A stretch of 16,236 bases of DNA, from assembly GCA_028691385.1 (NCBI GenBank), contig JAQUZL010000032.1:1-16236 (forward strand), given 5' to 3'. The position numbers and the translations under genes were made by a program. The number at the start of each line of letters is the position of its first letter. Position 1 is the first letter of the stretch. This DNA comes from Oscillospiraceae bacterium (lineage in GTDB: Bacteria; Bacillota; Clostridia; Oscillospirales; Oscillospiraceae). The notes beneath the pieces were generated by a model. It was not told the DNA's origin and ran no database searches. It worked only from the letters and a program-made list of their open reading frames with translations. Positions 1-5,466 of this stretch are shown one piece after another.

Positions 1-567
1 GGTCACAATGCGAATTTCGTCTATTTTCTTGCCGACCACCTTCAGCGCGTTAATGAGACCCGCGAGGGTGATAATCGCCGTGCCGTGCTGATCGTCATGG
101 AAAATCGGAATATCGCAGCATTCCTTGAGCCGCTTTTCAATTTCAAAGCAGCGCGGCGCAGCAATATCTTCCAGATTAACGCCGCCAAACGAGCCGGCAA
201 GCAAGCTGACTGCTTTCACAATATCATCCACATCCTTGGAGCGGACGCAAAGCGGAATGGCGTCAACGTCGCCGAATGCCTTGAACAGGGCGCACTTGCC
301 CTCCATCACCGGCATACCGGCCTCCGGGCCAATATCGCCAAGACCCAGCACCGCAGTGCCATCGGTCACAACGGCAACCGTGTTCCAGCGACGGGTGAGC
401 TCAAAGCTCTTGGTGACGTCCTTCTGAATCTCCAAGCAGGGCTGGGCAACACCGGGGGTATAGGCGAGCGACAGCGCCTGCTTGCTGTCAACCGGTACGC
501 GCGTCGCAATCTCAATTTTTCCTTTTACTTCATAGTGCAGCTTCAGGGATTCCTCTGCGTAGTTCAT
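1..567 (-). CDS. NAD(P)-dependent malic enzyme, N-terminal 189 residues (cut by the window edge)
   Basis: Oxidative decarboxylation of malate to pyruvate with reduction of NAD(P), in the cytoplasm. The visible part carries the malic N-domain. It has YTPGV with the catalytic Tyr at 36, and MEGKCALFK with the probable catalytic Lys at 91. Metal ligands are Glu133-Asp134 in NLEDIAAPRCFE and Asp159 in IFHDDQHGTA, just before the NAD-binding domain, which lies outside the window. Bacterial members of about 390 residues are usual, so about half is missing. The start at 567 is chosen because GGGAGG lies 6 bases upstream; the in-frame ATG at 573 overlaps that site. The gene is downstream of the pyrophosphatase gene on the same strand but has its own promoter. 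Cofactor preference cannot be read from this part. Confidence 0.95.
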   Translation of the reverse strand, partial: MNYAEESLKLHYEVKGKIEIATRVPVDSKQALSLAYTPGVAQPCLEIQKDVTKSFELTRRWNTVAVVTDGTAVLGLGDIGPEAGMPVMEGKCALFKAFGDVDAIPLCVRSKDVDDIVKAVSLLAGSFGGVNLEDIAAPRCFEIEKRLKECCDIPIFHDDQHGTAIITLAGLINALKVVGKKIDEIRIVT

Positions 568-589
568 AAACATCCTCCCAATTAAAAAT

Positions 590-651
590 GCGGCATAATC
601 TGCCAAATTCATCTATTATCTGCGCAGATTGTGCCGCAATCAGCACAATCT
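590..651 (-). promoter_or_regulatory. Malic enzyme 5' leader with mutually exclusive hairpins (attenuator-like)
   Basis: The transcript would begin at a perfect 9-bp hairpin: AGATTGTGC at 651-643 pairs with GCACAATCT at 634-626 around an 8-base loop. The second arm of that hairpin is also part of 637-624, which can pair with 603-590 (14 positions, one C/A mismatch, 20-base loop). That second stem is followed by ATTTTTAATT and then the SD of the malic enzyme, so it resembles an intrinsic terminator. Bases 618-629 (ATCTGCGCAGAT) are a further perfect palindrome. Because 626-634 cannot pair in both stems, the region could be a transcriptional attenuator. The first dyad could instead be an operator at the transcription start. 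The second stem could also serve simply as terminator for the upstream pyrophosphatase gene. Confidence 0.5.
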
Positions 652-658
652 TTCTATA

Positions 659-687
659 ATTATAGCAGACATGAAGCCGAAACTCAA
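659..687 (-). promoter_or_regulatory. Sigma-A-type promoter of the malic enzyme gene
   Basis: On the minus strand, TTGAGT (687-682), a 17-base spacer and TATAAT (664-659), with TG one base before the -10 (extended -10). Transcription would start near 652. The -35 lies only four bases past the stop codon of the pyrophosphatase gene, so the promoter fills the whole space between the two genes upstream of the leader. Confidence 0.8.
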
Positions 688-690
688 TGG

Positions 691-2346
691 TTATCCTTCA
701 TCCTGATAGGCATTGAGCAGCGGCGGAATAAACTGCTTCTTCCTGGAAATCACGCCGGGTAAGATCAAATTCTTCTGCTTGAACGCCCGCTGCAAAAGCT
801 CCTGCGCACCATCGCCTGCATACAGAACCTCGCTGGACTGATCGAGCACGTTGGTAAGCAGGTAAAACACCATGCTAACGCCCTGCTTTTGCAGCGCGAC
901 CGGTAAATAAGAAAGCAGCATTTCTTTGGCTCTGGCCAGGTTTTTGGCCGAAACAAAGCTCCCCTGCCCGACGCCAAATTCCATATTGCCGCTGTCAAAC
1001 AGCTTGAAATCTTGATAAAAAATATCCTCCGCCGCTTTGCCGTCCAGATTTTCTCCGGCCTCAAACATGCTTGACGCCAGTTCTTCCATCTCCACCTCGG
1101 CAATGGCGGCAAGCTCCGACGCCGCGCAGCGATCACTTTGTGTGCAAGTGGGTGAGCGGAATTTCAGGGTATCCGACAAAATCGCCGCGCAAAGAATTCC
1201 CGCAATTTTCGGCTCGATGGGAATATTTTGCTCCCGGTACATCTGCAGAATAATGGTTGCCGTGCAGCCCACCGGCTGATTGCGGAAATAGACCGGGCTG
1301 ACGGTTTCGACGCTTGCAATGCGGTGGTGGTCAATGATTTCCAGAATATTGGCCTCTTCGAACCCGTCGACACACTGATTTTTTTCATTGTGATCCACGA
1401 GAATCAGATTGCGCCGCTGCAAATTCAGCAAATTTCTGCGTGTGAGCATGCCGCAGTAAAGCCCATCGCGATTGATGAGCGGAAAATAAATATGGCGTAC
1501 CTTGCCCATAATCTCTTTTGCGTGCTCCACCGGATCGTTCAAATTAAAGGTAACCAGATTTTTATCGACCATATAGTGTGATACCGGGACGCTCTGATTG
1601 ATCATGCAGGCCGCCTTGAAGGTGTCGAACGGCGTCTGAAAAATGGTGACGCCGTGCTCCTCCGCCAGACGCACAATGGTTTTGGCGACCTTGGATTTGT
1701 CGCAAATCACGATACAGGCGGCGTCAAGCTCAATGGCGCAAAGCTGCGACTCGTAGCGGTTCGCCACAATCACAATGTCGCCCGCGTTGGCGCGGGACTC
1801 AATGATTTCCGGACTGCCTGCGCCCACAAGCACTTTCCCTTTTTCCACAATCTGATCCAGACTGCCGGTGACCAAGGTGGCGCAAAGCGTTTTCAAAATA
1901 TTGCGAAACGAGGTCTTGGACTGGCTGAGCACATCGCAGGACATGTTGTCGGTGTTCGCCATCGCAAGATCCTTGATGGTGATCAGGCCGCGCAAATGCC
2001 CGGTTTTCGACACAATTGGGAGCGTGCCCACCTTCAGATCGCGCATCAGCATCAGCGCATCATGCATGGTCATGCTGCCGTCTACGCCATCGACCGGCTG
2101 GACGGAAATGTCCTGCACCTGCGCGCCGACGTCCTCAAATTTTGTCGGCGCGGATACGCCAAACCGCCGCAGAACATAGGCCGTTTCCCGGCTGAGCTCA
2201 CCGGCGCGCCCCGCCTCATAGCCCTGCCCGTTTAACTGGTTTTTCAGCGCCGCATAGGCAATTGCAGAGCAGATGGAATCTGTATCCGGATTTTTATGGC
2301 CGATCACGATGGTGTTTTTCCTTCTGCCCATAATCTCCTCGTGCAT
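691..2346 (-). CDS. ppaC: Manganese-dependent (family II) inorganic pyrophosphatase with CBS-DRTGG regulatory insert
   Basis: Hydrolyses pyrophosphate to two phosphates in the cytoplasm, pulling biosynthetic reactions forward. The 551 residues split into an N-terminal DHH part (about 12-75), CBS1 (about 76-130), a DRTGG-like domain (about 135-250), CBS2 (about 252-312), the rest of DHH (about 313-410) and a DHHA2 domain (about 420-551). Active-site motifs are GHKNPDTDS (16-24), LVDHNE (317-321), IDHH (338-341), LSDTLKFRSPT (390-400) and SRKKQF (534-539). In this subfamily the CBS pair binds adenine nucleotides that inhibit or activate the enzyme, and the DRTGG type also responds to diadenosine polyphosphates (family knowledge). 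The start at 2346 has AAGGAAGG 5 bases upstream. An internal ATG at residue 6 also follows GAGGAG, but at only 3 bases. It is divergent from the EIIC-EAL gene. Confidence 0.95.
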   Translation of the reverse strand: MHEEIMGRRKNTIVIGHKNPDTDSICSAIAYAALKNQLNGQGYEAGRAGELSRETAYVLRRFGVSAPTKFEDVGAQVQDISVQPVDGVDGSMTMHDALMLMRDLKVGTLPIVSKTGHLRGLITIKDLAMANTDNMSCDVLSQSKTSFRNILKTLCATLVTGSLDQIVEKGKVLVGAGSPEIIESRANAGDIVIVANRYESQLCAIELDAACIVICDKSKVAKTIVRLAEEHGVTIFQTPFDTFKAACMINQSVPVSHYMVDKNLVTFNLNDPVEHAKEIMGKVRHIYFPLINRDGLYCGMLTRRNLLNLQRRNLILVDHNEKNQCVDGFEEANILEIIDHHRIASVETVSPVYFRNQPVGCTATIILQMYREQNIPIEPKIAGILCAAILSDTLKFRSPTCTQSDRCAASELAAIAEVEMEELASSMFEAGENLDGKAAEDIFYQDFKLFDSGNMEFGVGQGSFVSAKNLARAKEMLLSYLPVALQKQGVSMVFYLLTNVLDQSSEVLYAGDGAQELLQRAFKQKNLILPGVISRKKQFIPPLLNAYQDEG

Positions 2347-2656
2347 ACTATCCTTCCTTTATCGGAAATTTCAATATCATTAGTTTATCATAAAATTTGC
2401 CAAAAGGACAGGATAATTTTCCCAATTCATGGAAAGAAAGCAGTTTTCCGGAGATTGGTGCTTGCGCGCGCAAGCGCGGGCTGCTATCTTACGCATTTCT
2501 GCACAAATTGTTCCGGTACCACAATTTTTCCTGCAATATGATGCAGAAAACATTGCATGCTGGAGGTTTTTTGTTATAATAAGAACAATACCGCGTGTTT
2601 TTCCAACGGTAACGATTCTTGGAAAGTACACCAAGTCAGCTGCATTGGGGGCCAAC
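2347..2656. other. 310-base divergent intergenic region between the pyrophosphatase and EIIC-EAL genes
   Basis: Contains no convincing gene. It holds a perfect 14-bp palindrome CTTGCGCGCGCAAG (2461-2474) and a dyad, AAATTGT at 2505-2511 with ACAATTT at 2521-2527. The extended -10 promoter of the EIIC-EAL gene is at 2553-2580, followed by a leader of about 70 bases. For the pyrophosphatase, which must start here on the minus strand, only weak boxes are seen (TTGGCA at 2403-2398, or TATGAT at 2392-2387), neither with a good partner at standard spacing. The reading frame of the fusion stays open back to 2429, but that stretch has no SD and no family similarity, so I treat it as untranslated. No c-di-GMP (GEMM) riboswitch core was found. 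Confidence 0.6.
2553..2580 (+). promoter_or_regulatory. Extended -10 promoter of the EIIC-EAL fusion gene
   Basis: TATAAT at 2575-2580 preceded by TG plus one base (extended -10). A poor -35, TTGCAT, sits at 2553-2558 with a 16-base spacer. The start of transcription would be near 2587. The weak -35 and the palindromes just upstream leave room for an activator or repressor. Confidence 0.6.
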
Positions 2657-4810
2657 ATGAAAACATTATACGGCAAGCTTTACGACTATATGGAAGATTC
2701 CCGCATTTTGCAATGCATTCGAAGCGGGCTTGTCATGTCCATCCCCATTTTACTACTGGGCAGTATTGGCCTCGTATTAAAATCGTTTCCTATCGCCGCC
2801 TATCAAAATTTTATTAAAACCTTTTGCAGCGGCATCCTGTTCGATGTGTTCTCCTTTATCTATGACGGCACCTTTGGCATCCTTGCGGTGTATATGACTG
2901 CCACGATTTCGCTGTGCTATGCCAAGCAGTTTATGGAGCCGCAGAAATATAATTACGGAACCGTTTTGACTGCCCTTACCTGCTTTGCCATTTTCAGCGG
3001 CGTCGGTTCAGCGGGCTTTTCTTTTGACGCGTTCGGCGTCAAGGGGATGTTCCTCGCCATCGTCTGCAGCCTTGCAGGGTCGGCGCTTTACCTGTTTTTC
3101 TCAAATCATATCACACAAACGCTGCATCTGTATGCAGACGGAGCAGATGCGGAATTTAAAATTTCCGTTGGAATGTTTGTCCCCATCGGGCTGACTGCCC
3201 TCGTGTTTGCGCTGCTGAATTACCTTGTCACCACGTTGACCGGAACGGCGCATATTCAGGAGTTCATTATTTCCGTGGCAAATAACACATTCCTCAACAT
3301 GGGGCGCGGACTTGGCTCCGGGCTGCTGTTTGTGTTGATGTCCAGCATCTTTTGGTTTTTCGGCATTCACGGCAGCGACGTTCTGGAGAATGTATGCGAC
3401 AATTTATTTACTCCCGCCGTCGCCATCAACGAAGCCCAACTTTTGGCGGGTCAAGCGCCCACCGAGCTGTTTTCCAAGACGTTTTTTGACGTCTTTGTCC
3501 TCATGGGCGGCTGCGGTGTTGCCATGTGTCTGCTGGCGGCGCTGCTCATCTTCTCCAAACGCCGCAGCAATCACGCGCTTGCGCGTCTTGCGGCGATTCC
3601 CATGCTGTTTAATATCAACGAGATTATGGTGTTCGGCCTGCCGGTAGTGTTCAACCCGATTCTTTTGATTCCGTTTTTGCTGACGCCTGTTGTCATCACC
3701 CTCACCAGCTACGGCGCGATGACGCTGGGGCTTGTACCGCTTGCAGCGCATTCCGTGGAATGGACGACGCCGTTTTTCTTTTCGGGATATATGGCAACCG
3801 GCTCGATTGCCGGCGCGCTGCTGCAGCTGTTCAATCTGGCCTTGGGCACAGTAATTTACATCCCATTTGTAAAGGAATACGACCGGGAAAAGATGCGCAA
3901 CGCCAAGTCCCGCATGGACAAACTGGTGTCTGCGCTGAAATACAGCGAGGAAAGCGGCGAACCCATCTCGCTGCTGACCCTTCCCAATGCCGGCGGCGTT
4001 GTGGCAAAAACACTTGCTGTGGATCTGCGGCGCATGATTATGGAACAAACGCCGACCATGTACTATCAGGCGCAGTTTGACAATCACGGGCAATGCATTG
4101 GCGCAGAAGCCCTGCTGCGATGGAATCACCCGCTGTACGGCATGGTCTATCCCCCGCTCGCTGTGAAGCTGGCCGCTGAAACCGGAATTTTAACGGACAT
4201 GGAAGCGGCGGTTTTCAAAAAGGTCGCCAGTGATATGCCGCGCCTGAAGCAGATCATCGGCCCCCATGCAAAGATCTGTGTCAATGTTTCCGCTGTTGCG
4301 ATGCAGTCGGATGAAATTGTCAAAACCTTAAAGCAAATTTTGAACCAGGGGGTTCAGGCGCGCGACATTTGCATTGAGGTCACCGAGCAGATGACCATGC
4401 AATTTAACGACGACGTCATTGCGCGCTTTGACCGCATTCGAAAAGCCGGCTTTTCACTGGCCATTGACGATTTCTCCATGGGCAGCACTTCCCTTCGGTA
4501 TTTACAGGAGAATTTGTTTGATCTGGTCAAACTGGACGGCGCACTTGTGCAGGATATGATGGTCAACGAACGAAGCGCTAAAATTGTTGCATCGCTGGTG
4601 CAGCTGTCCCGAGATCTGGGCTTTCAGCTCCTAGCGGAGTATGTGGAAACAGCGCAGCAAAAGCAAGCGCTGGAAGCGCTTGGCTGCTACCTCTATCAAG
4701 GCTGGCTGTACAGTCCCGCGCTTCCCATCGACGAAATGTCCGAAAAGCTGGAAGCCGCGCGGCTGTCGGCGCAAAATAAGAACGCCCTTGTTTCCCAGAA
4801 GACCAATTAA
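2657..4810 (+). CDS. PTS EIIC (lactose/cellobiose type) membrane domain fused to an EAL c-di-GMP phosphodiesterase domain
   Basis: Predicted membrane-bound, sugar-responsive c-di-GMP phosphodiesterase of 717 residues. Residues 1 to about 410 form a multi-spanning EIIC of the cellobiose/lactose family. FWFFGIHG (232-239) includes the substrate His at 238, FNINEIMVFGLPVVFNP (318-334) includes the conserved Glu at 322, and WTTPFFFSG starts at 369. A linker follows, then the EAL domain (about 465-705). Its catalytic set is complete: Glu484 (EALLRW), Asn543 (NVSA), Glu574 (EVTE), Asp604-Asp605 (DDFSMG), Lys625 (VKLDG), Glu661 (AEYVE) and Gln681 (YQGW). No EIIA, EIIB or sugar hydrolase gene is near, so the EIIC part more likely senses than transports; this is inference. 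The start at 2657 fits the family N-terminus (MKTLYGKLYDYMEDSRIL) and follows GGGGG by 5 bases. It is a single gene with its own promoter; no clear terminator follows. Confidence 0.9.
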   Translation: MKTLYGKLYDYMEDSRILQCIRSGLVMSIPILLLGSIGLVLKSFPIAAYQNFIKTFCSGILFDVFSFIYDGTFGILAVYMTATISLCYAKQFMEPQKYNYGTVLTALTCFAIFSGVGSAGFSFDAFGVKGMFLAIVCSLAGSALYLFFSNHITQTLHLYADGADAEFKISVGMFVPIGLTALVFALLNYLVTTLTGTAHIQEFIISVANNTFLNMGRGLGSGLLFVLMSSIFWFFGIHGSDVLENVCDNLFTPAVAINEAQLLAGQAPTELFSKTFFDVFVLMGGCGVAMCLLAALLIFSKRRSNHALARLAAIPMLFNINEIMVFGLPVVFNPILLIPFLLTPVVITLTSYGAMTLGLVPLAAHSVEWTTPFFFSGYMATGSIAGALLQLFNLALGTVIYIPFVKEYDREKMRNAKSRMDKLVSALKYSEESGEPISLLTLPNAGGVVAKTLAVDLRRMIMEQTPTMYYQAQFDNHGQCIGAEALLRWNHPLYGMVYPPLAVKLAAETGILTDMEAAVFKKVASDMPRLKQIIGPHAKICVNVSAVAMQSDEIVKTLKQILNQGVQARDICIEVTEQMTMQFNDDVIARFDRIRKAGFSLAIDDFSMGSTSLRYLQENLFDLVKLDGALVQDMMVNERSAKIVASLVQLSRDLGFQLLAEYVETAQQKQALEALGCYLYQGWLYSPALPIDEMSEKLEAARLSAQNKNALVSQKTN

Positions 4811-4934
4811 ACACCCGACTGGGCGAAATAAAAGCGTGGACGGATTTCTGGTTCTAAGCAAACTGCCGTTTTTTCTTAGCAAGCTTCCGAAAACCGGTCA
4901 AATCCAATTAGCTGATGTTCACGCCGCCTTGCAT

Positions 4935-4973
4935 AAAAAATCTCCCACCCGTGCTGCGAACACAAGTGGGAGA
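4935..4973 (-). terminator. Intrinsic terminator downstream of tRNA-Arg
   Basis: On the minus strand an 8-bp stem (TCTCCCAC at 4973-4966, GTGGGAGA at 4948-4941) with a 17-base loop that can form three further pairs is followed directly by TTTTTT (4940-4935). It would end the tRNA-Arg transcript. On the plus strand there is no U-tract, so it is not an obvious terminator for the EIIC-EAL gene. Confidence 0.75.
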
Positions 4974-4987
4974 AGCAAGGAGTAAAC

Positions 4988-5019
4988 TGCAACAAGCCGC
5001 TAAAAAGCGGCTTGTTGCA
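4988..5019. other. Perfect 14-bp hairpin between tRNA-Arg and its terminator
   Basis: TGCAACAAGCCGCT (4988-5001) and its exact reverse complement (5006-5019) surround an AAAA loop (TTTT on the minus strand). It starts 9 bases past the tRNA CCA end on the minus strand. It lacks a following U-tract on either strand, apart from a distant GGTTTT on plus. It may be a processing signal, a backup terminator or a small stable RNA 3' to the tRNA. Confidence 0.6.
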
Positions 5020-5027
5020 AGGGGTTT

Positions 5028-5104
5028 TGGCACGCCTGAGCAGATTTGAACTGCTGGCCTTCCGCTTAGGAGGCGGACGCTCTATCCAGCTGAGCTACAG
5101 GCGC
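5028..5104 (-). tRNA. tRNA-Arg (anticodon CCT)
   Basis: A 77-base cloverleaf with encoded CCA. The acceptor stem GCGCCTG pairs with CAGGCGT (closing G-U). The D-loop is AGCTCAGCTGGATAGAGC. The anticodon stem TCCGC/GCGGA has loop CTCCTAA, giving CCT, which reads AGG Arg. The T-arm is CAGCAGTTCAAATCTGCTC. Discriminator G is followed by CCA (5030-5028). A 22-base AT-rich gap separates it from a tRNA-like remnant on the same strand. No promoter is clear just upstream, so it may be transcribed from beyond the remnant. Confidence 0.95.
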
Positions 5105-5126
5105 ATATCAAAGAAATATTCAATTT

Positions 5127-5180
5127 TGGAGTCCATTTGGACTCGAACCATCTACCGCATGCCATGATACCATGCGCGGC
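5127..5180 (-). pseudogene. Possible tRNA remnant (T-arm and D-loop-like pieces)
   Basis: On the minus strand an exact T-arm/B-box string GGTTCGAGTCC (5149-5139) is preceded by D-loop-like GGTAGA and followed by a terminal CCA (5129-5127), just upstream of tRNA-Arg on the same strand. The expected acceptor 5' half and anticodon arm are missing. The 3' end forms its own 7-bp hairpin, GAGTCCA with TGGACTC (5129-5144). This looks like a decayed or internally deleted tRNA, but I cannot assign an isotype, and chance similarity is not excluded. Confidence 0.35.
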
Positions 5181-5220
5181 GCCAAACCGGTTTGTTTATC
5201 TATTCTACCGAAATCAAAAG

Positions 5221-5264
5221 ATGCTGTCAAGTTCTATGCATACTTTTCTGAAGCCAGCATAGAA
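5221..5264 (+). other. Two competing hairpins upstream of the 24-codon gene
   Basis: TTCTATGC (5232-5239) pairs perfectly with GCATAGAA (5257-5264). ATGCTG (5221-5226) pairs perfectly with CAGCAT (5255-5260). The right arms overlap, so only one stem can form at a time. The SD of the small gene starts about 18 bases downstream. No strong promoter is seen for this transcript, so whether the region is leader RNA is uncertain. Confidence 0.35.
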
Positions 5265-5294
5265 TAATCTAAGTTTGATTCGGGAGGAAAACAT

Positions 5295-5369
5295 ATGACA
5301 TCTCAAGACAGCCGCGATATAGACGACATGATCTTCGAAGGCGAGATTTCACAAGTCAGCCAACGATAA
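5295..5369 (+). CDS. Small ORF, 24 residues, function unknown
   Basis: I do not recognise this peptide. It begins MTSQDSRDID and ends EISQVSQR, is acidic in the middle, and has no transmembrane segment, cysteine or Arg/Trp-type regulatory codon run. It is supported by an excellent SD (GGGAGG, 7 bases before ATG) and a strong terminator that starts at the stop codon. The unit is therefore built like an independent mini-gene rather than random sequence. It lies between tRNA-Arg and prfB; the prfB promoter follows the terminator, so the peptide is not an attenuation leader for prfB. It could be a small regulatory protein or the translated part of a regulatory RNA. Conservation is unknown. Confidence 0.5.
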   Translation: MTSQDSRDIDDMIFEGEISQVSQR

Positions 5370-5400
5370 AAGGCGAGCCGCTCGGCTCGCCTTTCCTCTT
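5369..5400 (+). terminator. Intrinsic terminator of the 24-codon gene
   Basis: GGCGAGCCG (5372-5380) pairs with CGGCTCGCC (5383-5391), extended by AAA/TTT, and is followed by TTTCCTCTTT. The stem begins at the TAA of the small ORF. It separates that unit from the prfB promoter. Confidence 0.85.
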
Positions 5401-5427
5401 TACACGGAGAAAAATATTTTGTATAAT
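5399..5427 (+). promoter_or_regulatory. Promoter of prfB
   Basis: TTTACA (5399-5404), 17 bases, TATAAT (5422-5427): nine-plus matches to the sigma-A consensus at ideal spacing. Transcription would start near 5434, giving a leader of about 33 bases. This rules out the TTG at 5419 as a start codon, since it would be upstream of the transcript. Confidence 0.8.
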
Positions 5428-5466
5428 GTATTTACTTATGACTTATACAAGAAAGTAGTTGCTAAC

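Noticed and set aside
2429..2656. N-terminal 76-residue extension of the EIIC-EAL frame
   Set aside because: It precedes or spans the promoter at 2553-2580, has no SD and no family similarity; the EIIC family start matches the ATG at 2657.
2581..2656. c-di-GMP (GEMM) riboswitch in the EIIC-EAL leader
   Set aside because: The leader is only about 70 bases and lacks the conserved CACGCACAGGGCAAACC-type core.
3404..4129. Long antisense open frames inside the EIIC-EAL, prfB, citrate synthase and pyrophosphatase genes
   Set aside because: They lack ribosome binding sites and family motifs, and lie wholly opposite well-supported genes; open frames of this length are common opposite GC-rich coding DNA.
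4852..4882. Near-identical 10-base direct repeat TTCTAAGCAA/TTCTTAGCAA with 21-base period
   Set aside because: Only two short imperfect copies, with no third unit and no link to a gene or promoter.
5183..5194. Perfect palindrome CAAACCGGTTTG as an operator
   Set aside because: A 12-bp palindrome is expected several times by chance in this window and no promoter is placed next to it.
5419..5466. prfB start at TTG 5419
   Set aside because: The TTG overlaps the -10 box of the prfB promoter, so it would not be in the mRNA; family length also fits the ATG at 5467.
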